A stretch of 64,000 nucleotides of DNA from Fibrobacterota bacterium. GTDB taxonomy: Bacteria > Fibrobacterota > Chitinivibrionia > Chitinivibrionales > Chitinispirillaceae. Positions 17,308-26,462 of this stretch are shown here, one piece after another. Numbering within the stretch: the first letter of the stretch is position 1; the number at the start of each line of letters is the position of its first letter. The stretch spans positions 62,001-126,000 of the forward strand of contig JAEYNR010000084.1 of the NCBI GenBank assembly GCA_023412475.1. The letters are read 5' to 3'. The notes under the pieces were generated by a model that saw only the letters and a list, made by a program, of their open reading frames with translations, had not been told where the DNA came from and searched no databases. A program made the translations under genes and the position numbers.

Positions 17308-19305
17308 ATGAGTAAAAAGTTGATTAAAATTTCAATTCCGGTTATTGCTCTGGCCGGTGTACTCCTGCTTAATACTTATTCACAGGCTCAGATTGCTCAG
17401 GGGACTGGTAAGTTTCTTGGTAATATCACTACTAGTTTTCAGGTAAGATCCGATTTTATCAAATATTGGGACCAGATTACTGGCGAGAATGAGCATAAGT
17501 GGTCATCCATAGAGGGGACCCGTAACAGGATGAATTGGGGTAGTGCAGACGCAATCGCCAATTATGCAAAGGAGCATAATATTCCCTGGAAATTTCACAC
17601 CCTTGTCTGGGGAGCTCAGTACCCTTCGTGGATGGACGGACTTTCTACCAGCGAACAAAAGAAAGAGATTATTGAATGGTTTGATGCAGCAGCTCAGAGA
17701 TATCCTGATGTGCAAATGATAGACGTGGTGAATGAAGCGTACATGTCAGATCCTGGTAACTGGAACGCAGGCAAACACGCACCAATCCCTTTCCGGGAAG
17801 CTCTTGGTGGAACTGGTGCCACAGGATTTGACTGGATAGTGAACTCCTTTAAAATGGCGCGGGAACGCTGGCCAAATGCGATTCTGATCTATAACGATTA
17901 TAACACTCTCGAATGGCCTGCCGAGATAAACTGGATAAAGGATATAATACCAAAGCTTGTTGCTGCAGGTGCTCCCATTGATGTAGTGGGATTTCAGGCA
18001 CATGGCTTGAAAGGAACCAATGCAGCTACTCTCAAGTCGCGTCTTGATGACATATACCGTGCAATCAATCTGCCAATGCTGATAAGTGAATACGATATCG
18101 GTGAAACAAACGATCAGGCTCAGTTGGATAATTACAAGGCTCATATCACGGTTATGTGGAACCATCCCGGAGTCACAGGTATTACGATTTGGGGTTATAT
18201 CTATGGATCTACCTGGGTTGAGGGCACTGGCTTAATCAAAAATGGACAGGAGCGTCCGGCTCTAACCTGGCTTAAGGAGTTTATAAAAGAAAATCCTAAT
18301 CCTCCGAATGATTATCCCAATTTTCTTAATGGAGGAGCGAGCAGTTACAAGCTGAATGTAGTTACCGGAGGACGTGGAGAAGTAAACGTTAGTCCAGAGG
18401 AAAACACCTATGAAAAAGACACCGAGGTGACATTATCAGCCTCTCCTGCTGAGGGATGGATCTTTGGCAGTTGGAGTGGTGATGCCAGTGGAAATCAGAA
18501 CCCTTTGAAACTAACAATGGATAAAACAAAAACGGTTACAGCAAATTTTTTGACAAAAGATGGTAAACAGGATCTGGTGCTTAACGGCACTTTTTCATCC
18601 GGATCAGTTCATTGGGAATTTAACAACTGGAGTGGAAGCGCTTCCGGTGCTGTTGCAAATGGAGAGTATTCCATTACGATTGGTAGCGTAGCTGATAACT
18701 ATTATGATATCCAGGTGGTTCAGCCTGGCATTTCGCTGGAAAAGGACAAAGCATATCGTGTCATATTTGATGCGTATGCTTCAGCAGCACGAGACCTCGC
18801 TGTGAATGTAGGAATGCCCGAAGATCCCTGGACTGGGTTTTTAACCAAAGTAACTAAAGGAGAGCGTGAAGTTAACCTGACAACCACAAAACAGACTCAC
18901 AGCTTTGATTTCGTAATGGAAGAACCAGCTTATGAAAATTCAAGAATAGAATTCAGTGTTGGTTTAAACACTCCTACAGTATTTATTGACAATGTTTCAC
19001 TTCATGAAATAGAACCGACTTCGGTGGTTGAACCTGCTCATAAAAAGAAGATAGAAAAAATGAAAGTTCAGCAAAAAGGATCTCTGCTGACAATTGATTT
19101 TGATTTAGCACAAAAAAACAGTGCAAAAGTTAATATCTATGACCTTAGAGGAAACCTGGTTCGTTTTGCTGAAATTAAATCGCATTCCGGATATGCTCAA
19201 AGATATTCTATCAGCACATCAGGTATTTCAAAAGGCTTTTACATTATTAAAGTAGATAACGGAATTAATGTATCAAAATCAGGTATTGTGCTGACTGGCA
19301 GATAG
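17308..19305 (+). CDS. GH10 endo-1,4-beta-xylanase with CBM and sorting-like tail
   Basis: Secreted retaining xylanase, 665 aa from the ATG at 17308 (AGGAGAGG upstream). Signal peptide at residues 1-28 (ends YSQAQ); GH10 domain about 33-328 with the acid/base in DVVNEA (Glu143) and nucleophile in LISEYD (Glu261), plus FHTLVWG and GFQAHG. Then an InlB-B-type repeat (about 346-415, GSWSGDASGNQNPLKL), a CBM4/9-like module (about 420-575, FDAYASAARDLAVNVG) and a sorting-like tail (about 585-665, KVNIYDLRGNLVR ... FYIIKVDNG). The CBM is related to those of the protein at 21732. The GH10 N-terminus is short compared with most family members. A palindrome at 17141 may control it. Confidence 0.92.
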   Translation: MSKKLIKISIPVIALAGVLLLNTYSQAQIAQGTGKFLGNITTSFQVRSDFIKYWDQITGENEHKWSSIEGTRNRMNWGSADAIANYAKEHNIPWKFHTLVWGAQYPSWMDGLSTSEQKKEIIEWFDAAAQRYPDVQMIDVVNEAYMSDPGNWNAGKHAPIPFREALGGTGATGFDWIVNSFKMARERWPNAILIYNDYNTLEWPAEINWIKDIIPKLVAAGAPIDVVGFQAHGLKGTNAATLKSRLDDIYRAINLPMLISEYDIGETNDQAQLDNYKAHITVMWNHPGVTGITIWGYIYGSTWVEGTGLIKNGQERPALTWLKEFIKENPNPPNDYPNFLNGGASSYKLNVVTGGRGEVNVSPEENTYEKDTEVTLSASPAEGWIFGSWSGDASGNQNPLKLTMDKTKTVTANFLTKDGKQDLVLNGTFSSGSVHWEFNNWSGSASGAVANGEYSITIGSVADNYYDIQVVQPGISLEKDKAYRVIFDAYASAARDLAVNVGMPEDPWTGFLTKVTKGEREVNLTTTKQTHSFDFVMEEPAYENSRIEFSVGLNTPTVFIDNVSLHEIEPTSVVEPAHKKKIEKMKVQQKGSLLTIDFDLAQKNSAKVNIYDLRGNLVRFAEIKSHSGYAQRYSISTSGISKGFYIIKVDNGINVSKSGIVLTGR

Positions 19306-19438
19306 CAGGAATCAATCTGATTAATAAAAAGAAAAAGCTCTTTCTAAGGATTCGGAAAAACAACTCCGGATAATGAACATCTGAATTTTGACAATAAAAC
19401 GCTAACGGAGCCCGGGAGCTCTTGAATAGGGGAGATAC

Positions 19439-20236
19439 GTGCGCAATTTTTTGATTCTTTTGGTGTGCTTGATTTCTTCTCAGTACACAGCATCTGCCTC
19501 GGAAGATTGGAAGATTAACGTTGGCGGAGTTGTGCGTGATATTATTGTCACTGCCCCCTCTGGGCTAAACAAGACTGCGCTTGTTATCGTGATGCACGGA
19601 ATGAACGGATGGCATAAGGGACACCAGGAAAGCACGAAGTTTGATCAAGTTGCAGAACGGGAAAAATTTGTGGTTGTTTATCCTAATGGTATTGATGGAG
19701 CATGGGATATCTCAGGGAACAGGGATATTAACTTTATCGAGGCAATTATTGACACAATGGCTCAAAGGTATGATGTTGACCGCAGCAGGGTTTACTGCAC
19801 TGGGTGGTCGATGGGGGGGATGATGAGTTACCATCTGGCATGCAATATTCCTGAAAAAATTGCAGCTATCGGACCAACATCAGGGTATTCGATGTGGGGT
19901 GCCCCTAAATGTGACAACTCTCGTCCGGTACCAATTATCCATATTCATGGCACCTCTGATGATGTTGTAGGATACAGCGGACTTCATTCGTTTTTGCAAA
20001 ACAAAATTTCTGAATACGGGTGTCCTGTAGAACCAGAGGTAACAAAACCATACCCGTCCTCAAGAGCAGGTTCGAAAACCTACATGGAGCGTTGGGGGCC
20101 TTGTGAGAGTAATGGAATGAAATCAGAAATTGTAGTGATCACAATCGATGGTATGGGTCACTGGTATGCAACAGATTACAATGGTTCAAATGTCCATGAG
20201 AGTGAGGTATTTCCCCATCAAAGCAGGCCTCTTTGA
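19439..20236 (+). CDS. CE1/PHB-depolymerase-type esterase, C-terminus disrupted
   Basis: 265 aa, GTG start after GGGGAG. Signal peptide to about residue 20. Alpha/beta-hydrolase of the feruloyl/acetylxylan esterase type: HGMNGW near residue 53, nucleophile elbow GWSMGG (Ser124), HIHGTSDDVV (Asp174/175) and GMGHWYATD (His241). The catalytic triad is complete, but the frame ends at 20236 in SEVFPHQSRPL, where relatives continue with a WxFF helix and linker. The sorting-like tail resumes in another frame (20236-20406). It may still fold, but lacks its normal export tail. It follows the GH10 gene by 133 bp and would debranch the same xylan. Confidence 0.8.
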   Translation: MRNFLILLVCLISSQYTASASEDWKINVGGVVRDIIVTAPSGLNKTALVIVMHGMNGWHKGHQESTKFDQVAEREKFVVVYPNGIDGAWDISGNRDINFIEAIIDTMAQRYDVDRSRVYCTGWSMGGMMSYHLACNIPEKIAAIGPTSGYSMWGAPKCDNSRPVPIIHIHGTSDDVVGYSGLHSFLQNKISEYGCPVEPEVTKPYPSSRAGSKTYMERWGPCESNGMKSEIVVITIDGMGHWYATDYNGSNVHESEVFPHQSRPL

Positions 20237-20406
20237 AGCTTTATGATTTAAGGGGAAAACTTTTAAGAACTGCTATTCTAAAAACAGGTCCAGGCATCCA
20301 TTCAAGGAGCCATGATTTAACAAACATGCCTAATGGGTATTATATAGTAAAAATCAGCAGTATGGAGCGCACGCTCCACACTTCAAAAATCGTGATTGCA
20401 AGGTAA
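20236..20406 (+). pseudogene. Frame-shifted sorting-like tail of the CE1 esterase
   Basis: From AAG at 20236 the sequence translates as KLYDLRGKLLRTAILKTG, continuing to NMPNGYYIVKISS and ending SKIVIAR with TAA at 20404-20406. This is the second half of the tail seen at the end of the GH10 enzyme (KVNIYDLRGNLVR ... SKGFYIIKVDNG). The catalytic frame and this frame differ, and the linker plus the first half of the tail are missing, so a deletion with frameshift occurred in about 20207-20236. Confidence 0.75.
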
Positions 20407-20584
20407 TGATCGGAAGGTTAACAAGTATATCGATCGAAATGAGTCGGTCTTTTTTGCTGCTGGCAATCAATAGTAGCTTTTGCAGGATGATTGCAGCCAG
20501 GCCTTTCCTATAAAAAACTCTCAAAGAATCCTCTACCGTTCTCACTAACAGAAATGCCCTACGATAAAGATAGTGACTCTATTA

Positions 20585-20953
20585 TTATTTCAGCAATCTT
20601 ATTAATGCCTCTTTATCTTTTACGGAATTTAACAGATTTATCCTATTCTCTTTATCGATCACGAAGGGATATAGAAGCGATATTGCCTCAATTTTGTCAC
20701 TATCGAAAGTTATAAGAGATGTGATCTTTGTTAATTGGTTGACTGTAAGGCTGTACTTAGCAAGATATTTCAGGTAAATTTTGAATTTTTTATCGTTTGG
20801 CCAAGTGTCTTCTAACTCTGCTATAAAAAAACCAAATGTTTCATTGTTCATTATAAGAACATGTTTTTTGTATCTGTTTTCAAATCGTACCGGTCTATTT
20901 CCATGTACAGATAAAACTAAGAGCAGGGAAGTCAGAAAAATCATTTTTTTCAT
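20585..20953 (-). CDS. Exported protein with DUF4476-like domain
   Basis: 122 aa from the ATG at 20953 (AGAGG upstream). Signal peptide MKKMIFLTSLLLVLSVHG. The C-terminal ~90 residues (NDKKFKIYLKYLAKYSLTVN, ITFDSDKIEAISLLYPFVID, DKEALIRLLK) follow the pattern of DUF4476, an alpha-helical domain of unknown function in secreted proteins. The longer frame to 21220 adds 89 residues lacking any coding character and is rejected. Confidence 0.65.
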   Translation of the reverse strand: MKKMIFLTSLLLVLSVHGNRPVRFENRYKKHVLIMNNETFGFFIAELEDTWPNDKKFKIYLKYLAKYSLTVNQLTKITSLITFDSDKIEAISLLYPFVIDKENRINLLNSVKDKEALIRLLK

Positions 20954-21220
20954 GATATATCCTCTTTTAAGGTTTGTAATTAGGTAATAGAACAAACAAT
21001 CAATACAGAAATGTTTGAAGGTAAAGAGAGATAGGTTTATGAAGAAGAACACCAACAAAATTGAGGCCAGTGTGTGACTTCTTAAACTACAGATGTAGAG
21101 ATTTTGCAAAGGGGAAAGCTTGATTGGTGCTTTAAATCTAAAATTCCACAAGTTGATTGTATTTGTAGAAGCGCAAGATATTGAGACGATAAGGTGTTCA
21201 ATATAGGTTGGTTTAAGCAT

Positions 21221-21731
21221 AGCACCGTAGAAAAAAAAGCTCAGAATAAACTATCTATCTCAAATCCAGCATTTTGCTTGGAAAAAGTTGCACTCTTGAT
21301 AGCAGTTTTTCAGATCTATTTAGGGTCATGTAGAAGGGCGCTAATTTAGAAAAACAAAAAGAATTAAAAGAGAAGGAGGTAGAATTGAATAAAAAAAACG
21401 ATATAAATACCGCAAAACAGGCTTTTAGTCTTCAGACATTCTTCTTTTGACGAAATTGGGGAATTATATTATCATGGCCGGATTTTTTCAACTAGAAAAC
21501 CATACCTTAATCAGATCTGTATTTTGTGATGAGTCGCACAGCTCCTTTTGGATTATCGGGTCTGCAGCTTGAAGTTACTGGATAAAAGCAGACAGTCTGC
21601 ATTGCTTTAAAGTAAAGCTGTTGGCCTGGTAAGCAGCAAGGGGTGAAGCGAGTCGCCATATTTAGACTCATCTGTGATTTGGGTAATTAAACAATATAGT
21701 GCACTCCTTTTTCCTCACTACAGGGGGTTTT
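21221..21731. other. Gene-poor region with a 21-codon frame behind a strong ribosome-binding site
   Basis: Most of this stretch shows no gene. The exception is AAGGAGGT at 21373-21380 followed by a TTG at 21385 opening a 21-codon frame (NKKNDINTAKQAFSLQTFFF) that ends at 21450. It could be a leader peptide or the residue of a lost gene. Confidence 0.25.
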
Positions 21732-24008
21732 ATGAAGCGTTTTTTTTACTCTGCAGCCGTAACATCTCTACTGGCATTTAACCTGCAGGCTCAGCAAAAT
21801 CTTATTCAGAACGGATGTTTTCTTGATTCCAGTTCTAATGCATGGAATTTCAATACTAATAGTGCGGCAGCAACCCGAAGTTATCAGGTTATGCAAGATA
21901 GCAAAGGGAACATTATTTCCCGGAAATGCAAAATAGAGATAAGCCAGACTGCCGGTTCAGAAGATGCACCACAGTTGTCTCAAAGTGGAATTTCTTTAGA
22001 GCAAGGGGAAGGTTATACTCTTAGTTTTTTAGCCAGTTCTTCTCGTCCGGGTTCCATCAAAGCAGTTGTTCGTTCAAATGATCTGATTCTGACCGACAGC
22101 ACAGCAAGCTTGAGCACCAATGCTACTTCCAAAAAACTTTCAATTGATTTTTTTGTAGAAAAGCTGCAAGGGGCAGCCACCCTCCAGATTAATATGGGCA
22201 GGTTTGATGGACCTACAAATATTGCACTGGATAGCGTAACTCTGGTGAAAAAGACTGTTCCGGTAATTCGCGTTGTCAGCCCTTCTGCAAAAGATCGCTG
22301 GATTACTGGTAATGAATATAAGGTTACCTGGATAAACAGCGGGATACTGGAAAGTGTGAAAATCCAATACTCAACAGACAATGGGAAAACCTGGAAAATA
22401 ATCACTCAGGCTGCTACAAACCAGAAATCTTTCTGGTGGAAGGTTCCATCTACAGTTTTCGGTAATACTTGCAAAATTATGATCAGCAGCACTGATGGTA
22501 AAATCGCAGACACCAGTGAAACTTTCAAAATTATGGAAGCAGGTTCTGTTGAAAAAGGAGAAATGATAAAAAATGGAGATTTTCTGGATTCGACCGATTG
22601 GGTTTTTAATGCATATTCACCGGTAAAAGCAAAGGGTGGTATTCAGGACGAACAATATGTAATAAGTGTAGATACTGCTGGAATCGAACACTGGCAGGCT
22701 CAGCTCGAACAGAGAAATCTCACCATTGCAACCGGGAAAACCTACAAGCTTCAGTTTGATGCATACGCTTCACTTGCAAGAGATGTCTATATCAATCTGG
22801 GTGAGCAGGATTCCCCATATAGGTCTGCAATAGGAGGGCCTCAGCTTTGTCAGATTGGAACAAAAAAAGAGCCATATATTATTCACCTGTATATTGATCC
22901 AGCTATAATCGAATCCGACTTCAAACTGAGTGAGGTTCGTTTGGAGTTTAATTGTGGAAATGGGTCGGGTACAGTTTATCTGGATAATGTCAGTTTGATT
23001 GAGATAGAGAATGGAAAATGTCTGATCACCAAGCCTTATGCCGGTTCGGTTATCAAAGCCGGTTCCGAGTTTAACATTCAATGGACTAATGAACCAGTGC
23101 CTCTGATTGATCTGGAATACTCTATCGATAGTGGCCTTACTTGGAATCCAATAGCAGACAGCATCGAAAATCTTCAGGCTTTTCTGTGGAATGTTCCTGC
23201 TAAGAGTTCTAAAAATTGCAAAATCAGAATTAAGAATGCTGAAACCGATTCTGTAGTAGGTACCAGTGCTTTCTTTGAGATCAATAAGTTTGGTGTTCCG
23301 ATAAAGATAGGGGAGCTGGTTTCAAATGGAAATTTCTCAAATGGTACCAGCGGATGGCACACTGCTTTCAATCAGGCGCGTGGAGGTGCCGAGGTTAAAG
23401 ATGGAATCTACAGCATAGATGTTGAAAGCCCTGGAGATTCACTGAATTCAATGGTTCTAAGTCAGGGAGAGATGAATGTGCAGGGTAAGAAAGCGTATAT
23501 ACTATCTTTCGATGCTTTTGCAAATGGCAACCGGGAAATGCGTGTAAAGGTGATCGGTGAAGATTCACTGGTTTTTCTGGACACCACATTGGGTGTACCT
23601 ACTCTAATGAATAAGATCAAATTAAACCTGGCTCCGACTGTCGATGCAGTGGCAAAGATCGAGCTTCATATCGGAGGTTCGCGTGCCAGTGTATCTCTGG
23701 ATAACATAAGCTTTCACGATGCATCCTGGACACCTGTTGTTTATAAAAAGCAGGCAGCGGATCAAAGGCAGACACGTTTTTCCATTCTCAATAGTAATGG
23801 ACGGGTATCTTTTCTGACTGGTAAAAACACTCAGGGCAGGATTGCAATTTATAACCTTAATGGAAGTCTGATCCGTATGCTGAATGTATCTGAAAAGGTA
23901 CTTTGGGATGGAAAAGATTCCAAGGGAGTAACCGTAGCTCGTGGCACATACCTTGCCAGATTAAAGAGCAACACCGGTAATCAGGTTAGTAAATTTGTTT
24001 TAAGATAA
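21732..24008 (+). CDS. Secreted multi-CBM protein with no catalytic domain
   Basis: 758 aa; ATG at 21732 with GGGGG just upstream, signal peptide ending NLQAQQ. Architecture: CBM4/9-like module (about 22-175), KRE9/Ser-Thr-anchored-like Ig domain (about 180-280, RWITGNEYKVTWINSG), second CBM (about 285-430, FDAYASLARDVYINLG), second Ig-like domain (about 435-525, IKAGSEFNIQWTNEP), third CBM (about 530-675, FDAFANGNREMRVKV), and a FlgD-like tail (VLWDGKDSKGVTVARGTYLA). No hydrolase motif is seen. It probably binds plant polysaccharide at or outside the cell surface; a scaffolding or adhesin role is inferred. The CBMs resemble the one in the GH10 enzyme. Confidence 0.8.
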   Translation: MKRFFYSAAVTSLLAFNLQAQQNLIQNGCFLDSSSNAWNFNTNSAAATRSYQVMQDSKGNIISRKCKIEISQTAGSEDAPQLSQSGISLEQGEGYTLSFLASSSRPGSIKAVVRSNDLILTDSTASLSTNATSKKLSIDFFVEKLQGAATLQINMGRFDGPTNIALDSVTLVKKTVPVIRVVSPSAKDRWITGNEYKVTWINSGILESVKIQYSTDNGKTWKIITQAATNQKSFWWKVPSTVFGNTCKIMISSTDGKIADTSETFKIMEAGSVEKGEMIKNGDFLDSTDWVFNAYSPVKAKGGIQDEQYVISVDTAGIEHWQAQLEQRNLTIATGKTYKLQFDAYASLARDVYINLGEQDSPYRSAIGGPQLCQIGTKKEPYIIHLYIDPAIIESDFKLSEVRLEFNCGNGSGTVYLDNVSLIEIENGKCLITKPYAGSVIKAGSEFNIQWTNEPVPLIDLEYSIDSGLTWNPIADSIENLQAFLWNVPAKSSKNCKIRIKNAETDSVVGTSAFFEINKFGVPIKIGELVSNGNFSNGTSGWHTAFNQARGGAEVKDGIYSIDVESPGDSLNSMVLSQGEMNVQGKKAYILSFDAFANGNREMRVKVIGEDSLVFLDTTLGVPTLMNKIKLNLAPTVDAVAKIELHIGGSRASVSLDNISFHDASWTPVVYKKQAADQRQTRFSILNSNGRVSFLTGKNTQGRIAIYNLNGSLIRMLNVSEKVLWDGKDSKGVTVARGTYLARLKSNTGNQVSKFVLR

Positions 24009-24032
24009 TCTTGAAATAAACTTTCCATCTTT

Positions 24033-24073
24033 AAGGCCATCTGTTTTTATAAAAGCAGTTGGCCTTTTTTTTT
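24033..24073 (+). terminator. Rho-independent terminator of the multi-CBM gene
   Basis: AAGGCCA..CTG pairs with CAG..TGGCCTT around an AT-rich loop, followed by a run of nine T. Confidence 0.85.
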
Positions 24074-24326
24074 GCTGTTTGTGCCGCGTATTATAACACA
24101 GTTTTTTATGGTGCAATTCCAGAACGGGCGTTTTCACTTGTTGATACACCATATGAATCAGCAACCCGAACCTATTACACTTCATTATTGGTGATATTAT
24201 TATAAATAAATTGATAAAAAATATGCATGACATGTACTTCTTTGCCCGAGAGCTGTCTAACAAAATATTTGATCTCTACCCGTCTGATCAAAGGTCAGCT
24301 TTCAAACTGTTTTTTATCTATCTATA

Positions 24327-24470
24327 TGCTTAAAAGGGGGTTAAACTCTTGCACGATGCCCATATAGCAGATTGATGGCCAGTTTACATTATGTTCACAC
24401 CCTATCGAGCTTGTAAATATAGGGTCAACAATATGTTTGGAATGTATCTGGCTGCTTAAAAGGGGGTTAA
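24327..24470. repeat. Pair of 18-bp direct repeats
   Basis: TGCTTAAAAGGGGGTTAA occurs at 24327-24344 and at 24453-24470, each preceded by TATCT and followed by a CTTG-containing stretch. The copies are 126 bp apart and no gene lies between. Confidence 0.6.
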
Positions 24471-24503
24471 CTTCTTGTATGGTAACCGTTAGGTTTCCTG
24501 ATG

Positions 24504-24690
24504 GTTATCCGGCAACTCGTTGTCCTGCTCCCAGTTTAAAAAGTAGTTATCCGGCAACTCGTTATCCTGCTCCCAGTTTAAAAAGTAGTTATCCGGCAAC
24601 TTGTTGTCCTGCTCCCAGTTTAAAAAGTAGTTATCCGGCAACTTGTTATCCTGTTCCCAGTTTAAAATGTAATTATTGGACAACTTGTCA
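24504..24690. repeat. 42-bp minisatellite, about 4.4 copies
   Basis: Units start at 24504, 24546, 24588, 24630 and (partial, diverged) 24672; each begins GTTATCCGGCAACT and contains CTGCTCCCAGTTTAAAAAGT. Because 42 is a multiple of three, frames stay open on both strands (minus-strand peptide unit LPDNYFLNWEQDNE), but I see no start signal supporting a gene. The rest of 24074-25083 holds no recognisable gene. Confidence 0.85.
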
Positions 24691-24994
24691 GTTCCCCTGT
24701 CAGTTTTGAAAGCAGAAAGTCTGCATGCTGTTTGCATTGTCGGAATAATAGTAGCAGAAGGAATATTAAATGCAGGGCTCGTAATGGGCGCTGAGTTACA
24801 ATGCAGAGATGAAATGTGGACAAAACAGTCCCATTTCAGATTTCGTGCTTATTCCTTTTAGGTCTTAAATAGAAAGTAGTTATTAGATAGAGTTTATTTA
24901 TTTTCCGTTTGATATATAAGTACTTTAAAATTTTCTGTCATCAGGTAGCTGATAGGAGTGTTTTATAAATGCGCAAATGGCAAAATTGCGAGGG

Positions 24995-25028
24995 GTGGTT
25001 CCAGGTGTCATGCTGGCTCTGGAACCAC
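24995..25028. terminator. Hairpin downstream of the rhodanese gene
   Basis: GTGGTTCCAG pairs perfectly with CTGGAACCAC (10-bp stem, 14-nt loop), 56 bp past the stop of the minus-strand rhodanese gene. There is no T-run, so termination is uncertain. Confidence 0.4.
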
Positions 25029-25083
25029 AAATAAGAGATAAGAGTGATATGAAAACAAACAGATGGAATTGTTGTTTGTTCAG

Positions 25084-26037
25084 TTATGATTCAGAGGAAA
25101 CTTCCATATCGTTCTCTTTTACCCATTCCTGAGCAGAGCCATCGTAAACTTTGACATTTTTATAGTCCAGAATTTGAGTTAATGCAAACCAGACACTGCT
25201 TGCGTATCCACCGACACCACAATAGAGAATAATCTCCTTGTTTTTGTCCTGCCCAACAACAGTGCCCGCTAAAGTTGCTATTTGATCTTTGGTCTTATAT
25301 GTTCCATTGTTTGCATTCCACAATGAAGGGGCAGGTAAAGAGACCGCACCTGGAATATGTCCTGCTTTATCGGCAAATGGTTCGATTGTTTCACCGGAGT
25401 AAACAATGGCGTCTCTGGCATCAACAACGATAGCCACATTCTTTTTGCTTTTTAGATAACTGGCATCCACAAACAGGTTATTATTTGCCACAGCCTCAAA
25501 AGAAACAGCAGCTTTCACTGTTTTTGCAGTAGTAACCCCTCTTCCTTCATCCTGCCATTTATTGAAGCATCCATCCAGAATCGCCAGGTTTTGCATCCCA
25601 GCATAGGCCATTGTCAGAGCAACCCGTGTGGGAGAAGCCAGCGCGAATGGGTCTTGCTCGGTGGGAAGACCGCCTACCAGGACCACTTTGTTATTTCTTG
25701 AGATTCCGTTCTTACTCAAAGATTTCACCAGTTGCGAGATTTCGGGTGCTTCAACTAGTAAATCTTCTTTCATTACGGTCCATGCAGAAACTACGTCAAA
25801 GGGCATGTTTATGGAATTCTCAATGTGGCCACTGGCAAATGCCTCAGCACTTCTGACATCAACTACCAGCAGATCTTTCATGGTCAGGTTTGATTCCAGC
25901 CAATCGGTGCTTACTGCTCCGATAAGGTACTGATGATCACCACTGTTATTTGTTATAGTTTCATCTGAACAATTAAAACCAGTTACAACCATAAATGCTA
26001 AAAAAGCCCAAATCGTTAATGTTTTTTTTCTTGTCAT
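25084..26037 (-). CDS. Tandem-rhodanese lipoprotein (thiosulfate sulfurtransferase-like)
   Basis: 317 aa, signal peptide ending VVTGFNC, a possible lipobox. Two rhodanese domains follow: the first (about 45-165; LLVVDVRSAEAFASGHIENS) lacks the active-site Cys at its loop (KVVLVGGLPTE), the second (about 185-310; VVDARDAIVYSG, then IILYCGVGGYASS) keeps it. This is the usual layout of two-domain sulfurtransferases, in which only the C-terminal domain is catalytic. The export signal is less usual and suggests a periplasmic or membrane-tethered sulfur-transfer role. AAGGAG lies upstream of the ATG. Confidence 0.85.
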   Translation of the reverse strand: MTRKKTLTIWAFLAFMVVTGFNCSDETITNNSGDHQYLIGAVSTDWLESNLTMKDLLVVDVRSAEAFASGHIENSINMPFDVVSAWTVMKEDLLVEAPEISQLVKSLSKNGISRNNKVVLVGGLPTEQDPFALASPTRVALTMAYAGMQNLAILDGCFNKWQDEGRGVTTAKTVKAAVSFEAVANNNLFVDASYLKSKKNVAIVVDARDAIVYSGETIEPFADKAGHIPGAVSLPAPSLWNANNGTYKTKDQIATLAGTVVGQDKNKEIILYCGVGGYASSVWFALTQILDYKNVKVYDGSAQEWVKENDMEVSSES

Positions 26038-26462
26038 TGTTGCCTAGCTCCTTTGTGGTGAAATGTGATTGAGTGCAAAAATGACTTATTTTGACTATGT
26101 ATATAGTTAAATTATCCTGTCCTTAAAAAAAAGAATCAAGTGACTATTACAATTAATCAAGAATATAATTTGAAACTTAAAGACTGCAAAACACTTCCAA
26201 GATAGCAACACTGGCGTGGTATGCCTTTTTAACTATTTGAGAGATAGTATGATAGAATGAATCAGTTTCAATGGTAAAGGTTTTATTTGATAAGATTATT
26301 TTTTTTACAAAAAGAAAGGAGAACTGGATAAAAGAGTGTTAGTATTATGGACTTGATGTTGGATCATTGGATTAAAACAGGTGAAAATTCAGGTATTTTT
26401 CATGGAGTACACAAATTAAATTTTACTTATCAATTCCAAACAAAATCTCAGAGTAGGATATA
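26038..26462. other. Intergenic region, rhodanese / FAD oxidoreductase
   Basis: Divergent AT-rich spacer of 425 bp. I see no RNA gene, repeat or clear promoter in it. Confidence 0.3.

Noticed and set aside
20954..21220. N-terminal extension of the DUF4476-like protein
   Set aside because: The ATG at 20953 follows AGAGG and starts a normal signal peptide; the extension is non-coding in character.
21490..21700. c-di-GMP (GEMM) riboswitch before the multi-CBM gene
   Set aside because: Some G-rich and GAAGCGAG-like words are present, but the conserved GCACAGGGCAAACC core is not.
24437..24737. Overlapping open frames on both strands through the 42-bp repeats
   Set aside because: The repeat length is a multiple of three, which keeps frames open by construction; no ribosome-binding site or start context supports either, and the peptides are low-complexity.
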